A stretch of 5,774 bases of DNA from an uncultured Oscillospiraceae bacterium (GTDB lineage: Bacteria; Bacillota; Clostridia; Oscillospirales; Ruminococcaceae): the NCBI GenBank assembly GCA_934456315.1, contig CAKSHG010000145.1, forward strand, positions 1 through 5,774, read 5' to 3'. Both the position numbers and the translations under genes were made by a program. Of the stretch, positions 4,208 to 5,774 are shown piece by piece. Under the pieces are notes generated by a model that searched no databases, was not told where the DNA came from, and worked only from the letters and a program-made list of their open reading frames with translations. Within the stretch, counting starts at the first letter, position 1, and the number at the start of each line of letters is the position of its first letter.

Positions 4208-5383
4208 GTGATAACAGACAGCTTCGCCTACATAGCCGTGCTGATTTTTGCAGCGGCTGTGCTGGTGTACCTCCCGCGGCTGCTGAAAGGAAATGCCGCA
4301 CAGAAATTCTTCAGCTTCGCGCCGCCGGTGGTGCTTATCTACCTCGGACTGATGGCGCTGTGCACCTTCGGCGCGTGGGATCTTCCGGCGACCGCCGCGG
4401 CGTATTCCAGCCTGAAAAACCCGCTGCTTTACGCTATGCTGTTCATAATGCTGCTGCGCTGCGACCTGCGTAAGATACTAAGGCTTGGACCCAAAATGCT
4501 GCTCGGCTTCTTTGCGGCGACCGTTTCAATAAGTCTTGGATTCGTCATCTCGTTCGCGATAATGCGCGGGGCGCTCGGCGAGGAAGCCTGGAGGTCTCTC
4601 GGCGCGCTCTGCGGCAGCTGGATGGGCGGCGGCGGTAACATGCTCGCTATCCAGGCGGCGCTTGATATCGACGAATCTGCGATGGCCTACGCGCTGGTGA
4701 TGGACTCCATCTGCGGGACGCTCTATATAATGTTCCTGCTGTGGGCAATAGGATTCTCCGACAAGTTCAACCGCTGGACGAAGGCGGATACCTCCTCCAT
4801 CGACGCGGTGGGCGCTGCGCTGGAACGCGAAACAGCTTCCGACACGCGGCCCCTTTCCTGGCAGAATATCCTGCTGCTGACCGGGTCCGGACTGCTCGTT
4901 TCCGCTGTCTGCACCAAGCTCGGCGGCGTTGTCGGCGGCTTCCTGACGTTCTTTGATAAGTCTACCTGGACGGTGCTCATCATCACGGTGCTCGGGATAC
5001 TGCTTGCGATGACTCCGTTCGGGAAGCTCCGCGGAACGGAGGAGGTTTCGAACGTGCTGCTGTATATCGTCATCGCGCTCATCGCCTCCCGCGCCGACCT
5101 GCGGGGAATAGGAAACGCCCCGTCGTGGCTGGCGGCGGGGCTTATGATCCTGGTTATTCATGCGGGGATAATGCTGCTGCTCGCAAAGCTGTTCCGGCTG
5201 GATATCTTCACCTGCGCGGTGGCTTCACTTGCGAATATCGGCGGAACCGCGACCGCCCCGGTGCTTGCCGGAACGTACAGCAGCGCCCTGGTCCCGGTCG
5301 GGATCATCATGGCGCTGCTGGGATATGTGGTCGGTACCGGCGGAGGTCTGCTCACCGCGCAGCTGATGAGCCTGCTGGCTTAG
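4208..5383 (+). CDS. DUF819 family integral membrane protein (YjcL-like), 391 aa
   Basis: A polytopic membrane protein with about ten hydrophobic segments, of the DUF819 family (Bacillus YjcL is the usual name-bearer); family length is about 390 residues, so it is complete. Two glycine-rich repeat motifs, one per half, mark the family: GSWMGGGGNMLAIQ (136-149), and LANIGGTATAPVLAG (341-355) followed by LVPVGIIMALLGYVVGTGGG (361-380). This two-half pattern suggests a duplicated transporter-like fold. A hydrophilic loop (about 184-216) separates the halves. The function is not established in the family; transport of an anionic or small organic solute is only a suggestion from architecture. It starts at GTG 4208 with AAGGAG upstream. 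It lies 76 bases after the kinase gene on the same strand with no terminator, so it may be the last gene of the tetR operon. It converges with the kinase remnant, with nine bases between stops and no visible terminator. Confidence 0.93.
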   Translation: MITDSFAYIAVLIFAAAVLVYLPRLLKGNAAQKFFSFAPPVVLIYLGLMALCTFGAWDLPATAAAYSSLKNPLLYAMLFIMLLRCDLRKILRLGPKMLLGFFAATVSISLGFVISFAIMRGALGEEAWRSLGALCGSWMGGGGNMLAIQAALDIDESAMAYALVMDSICGTLYIMFLLWAIGFSDKFNRWTKADTSSIDAVGAALERETASDTRPLSWQNILLLTGSGLLVSAVCTKLGGVVGGFLTFFDKSTWTVLIITVLGILLAMTPFGKLRGTEEVSNVLLYIVIALIASRADLRGIGNAPSWLAAGLMILVIHAGIMLLLAKLFRLDIFTCAVASLANIGGTATAPVLAGTYSSALVPVGIIMALLGYVVGTGGGLLTAQLMSLLA

Positions 5384-5392
5384 CCAGGAAGC

Positions 5393-5774
5393 TCACACCA
5401 GCGAATTCCGCAGGCGCTCGTTGAGGTATTTGTGCAGGGCGCATATTATCTCGCTTTCCTGGAGCGGCTTTGTCAGGTGCTCGTTCATGCCCGCGTCAAA
5501 GCTGCGCTGGATATCTTCGGTGAATGCGTTCGCCGTCATCGCGAATATCGGTATCGACGCCGCGTCCGGGCGGTCGAGCGAGCGTATCTTCCTTGCGTCG
5601 TCAAGCCCGCCCATCAGCTCAATGAGCTGCTTTGCGATGGACAGCCCCAGACCGGAGCCGGCATAATTTGTATTCACGCAGCCCTGCTCCTCCTGGGAAA
5701 ACGGCTCGAATGCGCAAATCCGCTGCGGCACGGCGTGCCGGGATTTTTGGGTTTCGGGTCTTTCATGTGGGTTT
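5393..5774 (-). pseudogene. Hybrid histidine kinase remnant with internal in-frame deletion
   Basis: A leftward frame, open to the right edge, ends at TGA 5393-5395. From upstream it shows FEPFSQEEQ, then NYAGSGLGLSIAKQLIELMGG, the end of an HATPase domain with its G2 box. It passes straight into LDDARKIRSLDRPDAASIPIFAMTANAF and NEHLTKPL, the second half of a receiver domain with its conserved Thr and Lys. The end of the HATPase domain and the start of the receiver, including its Asp phosphoacceptor, are missing. The junction is at the MGG codons (5606-5614), the tripeptide present in both domains, so deletion between short repeats is the likely cause. Upstream of about 5715 no N or G1 box appears in any frame. 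The first in-frame GTG (5731) has no ribosome binding site. It cannot phosphorelay and is probably non-functional. A sequence-specific assembly join is the alternative. Confidence 0.7.
5726..5740. repeat. 15-bp perfect palindrome near the kinase-remnant breakpoint
   Basis: CGGCACGGCGTGCCG has two perfect 7-base arms around one central base. It lies where recognisable kinase sequence ends on the upstream side. It may mark a rearrangement end, or be chance in GC-rich DNA. Confidence 0.4.

Noticed and set aside
4526..5161. 211-residue minus-strand frame opposite the DUF819 gene
   Set aside because: Composition is that of an antisense shadow; no ribosome binding site and no domain.
5674..5766. 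30-codon frame starting at ATG 5766 on the minus strand
   Set aside because: Short, no ribosome binding site, no recognisable content, and overlapping the kinase remnant in another frame.
1..5774. CRISPR array, insertion sequence, tRNA or toxin-antitoxin pair
   Set aside because: No spaced direct repeats, transposase motifs, cloverleaf sequence or paired small toxin/antitoxin genes were seen. The P-loop kinase is only loosely zeta-like and has no antitoxin partner.

Overview
The window looks like a chromosomal segment from an anaerobic gut Firmicute of the class Clostridia, probably Ruminococcus- or Oscillospiraceae-like. Support: GC-rich coding sequence with AT-rich intergenic promoters; strong AAGGAG/GAGGAG ribosome binding sites; TTG and GTG starts; a hybrid-kinase fragment with the TGLGL-type box and AMTANAF...TKPL ending common in that group. 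The assignment is inference from style, not a database match.

Layout. (1) 1-1076, minus: 5' part (358 codons) of an MBOAT O-acyltransferase of the AlgI/DltB type, running off the left edge, with its own consensus promoter and a leader hairpin. (2) 1187-1221, minus: strong intrinsic terminator closing the next unit. (3) 1244-2158, minus: a two-gene unit of a MarR regulator followed by a small acidic, low-complexity protein with a SHOCT-like C-terminus. (4) 2159-2359: divergent control region with two back-to-back perfect consensus promoters; the rightward one carries a perfect 17-bp palindrome between its -35 and -10. (5) 2360-5383, plus: TetR regulator, GNAT acetyltransferase (20-nt overlap), P-loop small-molecule kinase (4-nt gap, TTG start), then after a structured 76-nt leader a DUF819 (YjcL-like) membrane protein. 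(6) 5393-5774, minus: a broken hybrid histidine kinase in which the end of the HATPase domain is joined in frame to the second half of a receiver domain.

How the parts may work together. The TetR protein probably represses its own operon through the palindrome. The operon pairs two predicted small-molecule-modifying enzymes (acetyltransferase, kinase) with a polytopic membrane protein, which would suit a ligand-induced modification and transport or detoxification unit; this is inference. The divergent MarR unit may respond to related compounds. I see no CRISPR array, tRNA, rRNA, insertion sequence, or clear defence system. The most notable items are the operator architecture, the undescribed TetR-GNAT-kinase-DUF819 arrangement, the structured DUF819 leader with a start-stop codon pair, and the deletion scar in the kinase remnant.
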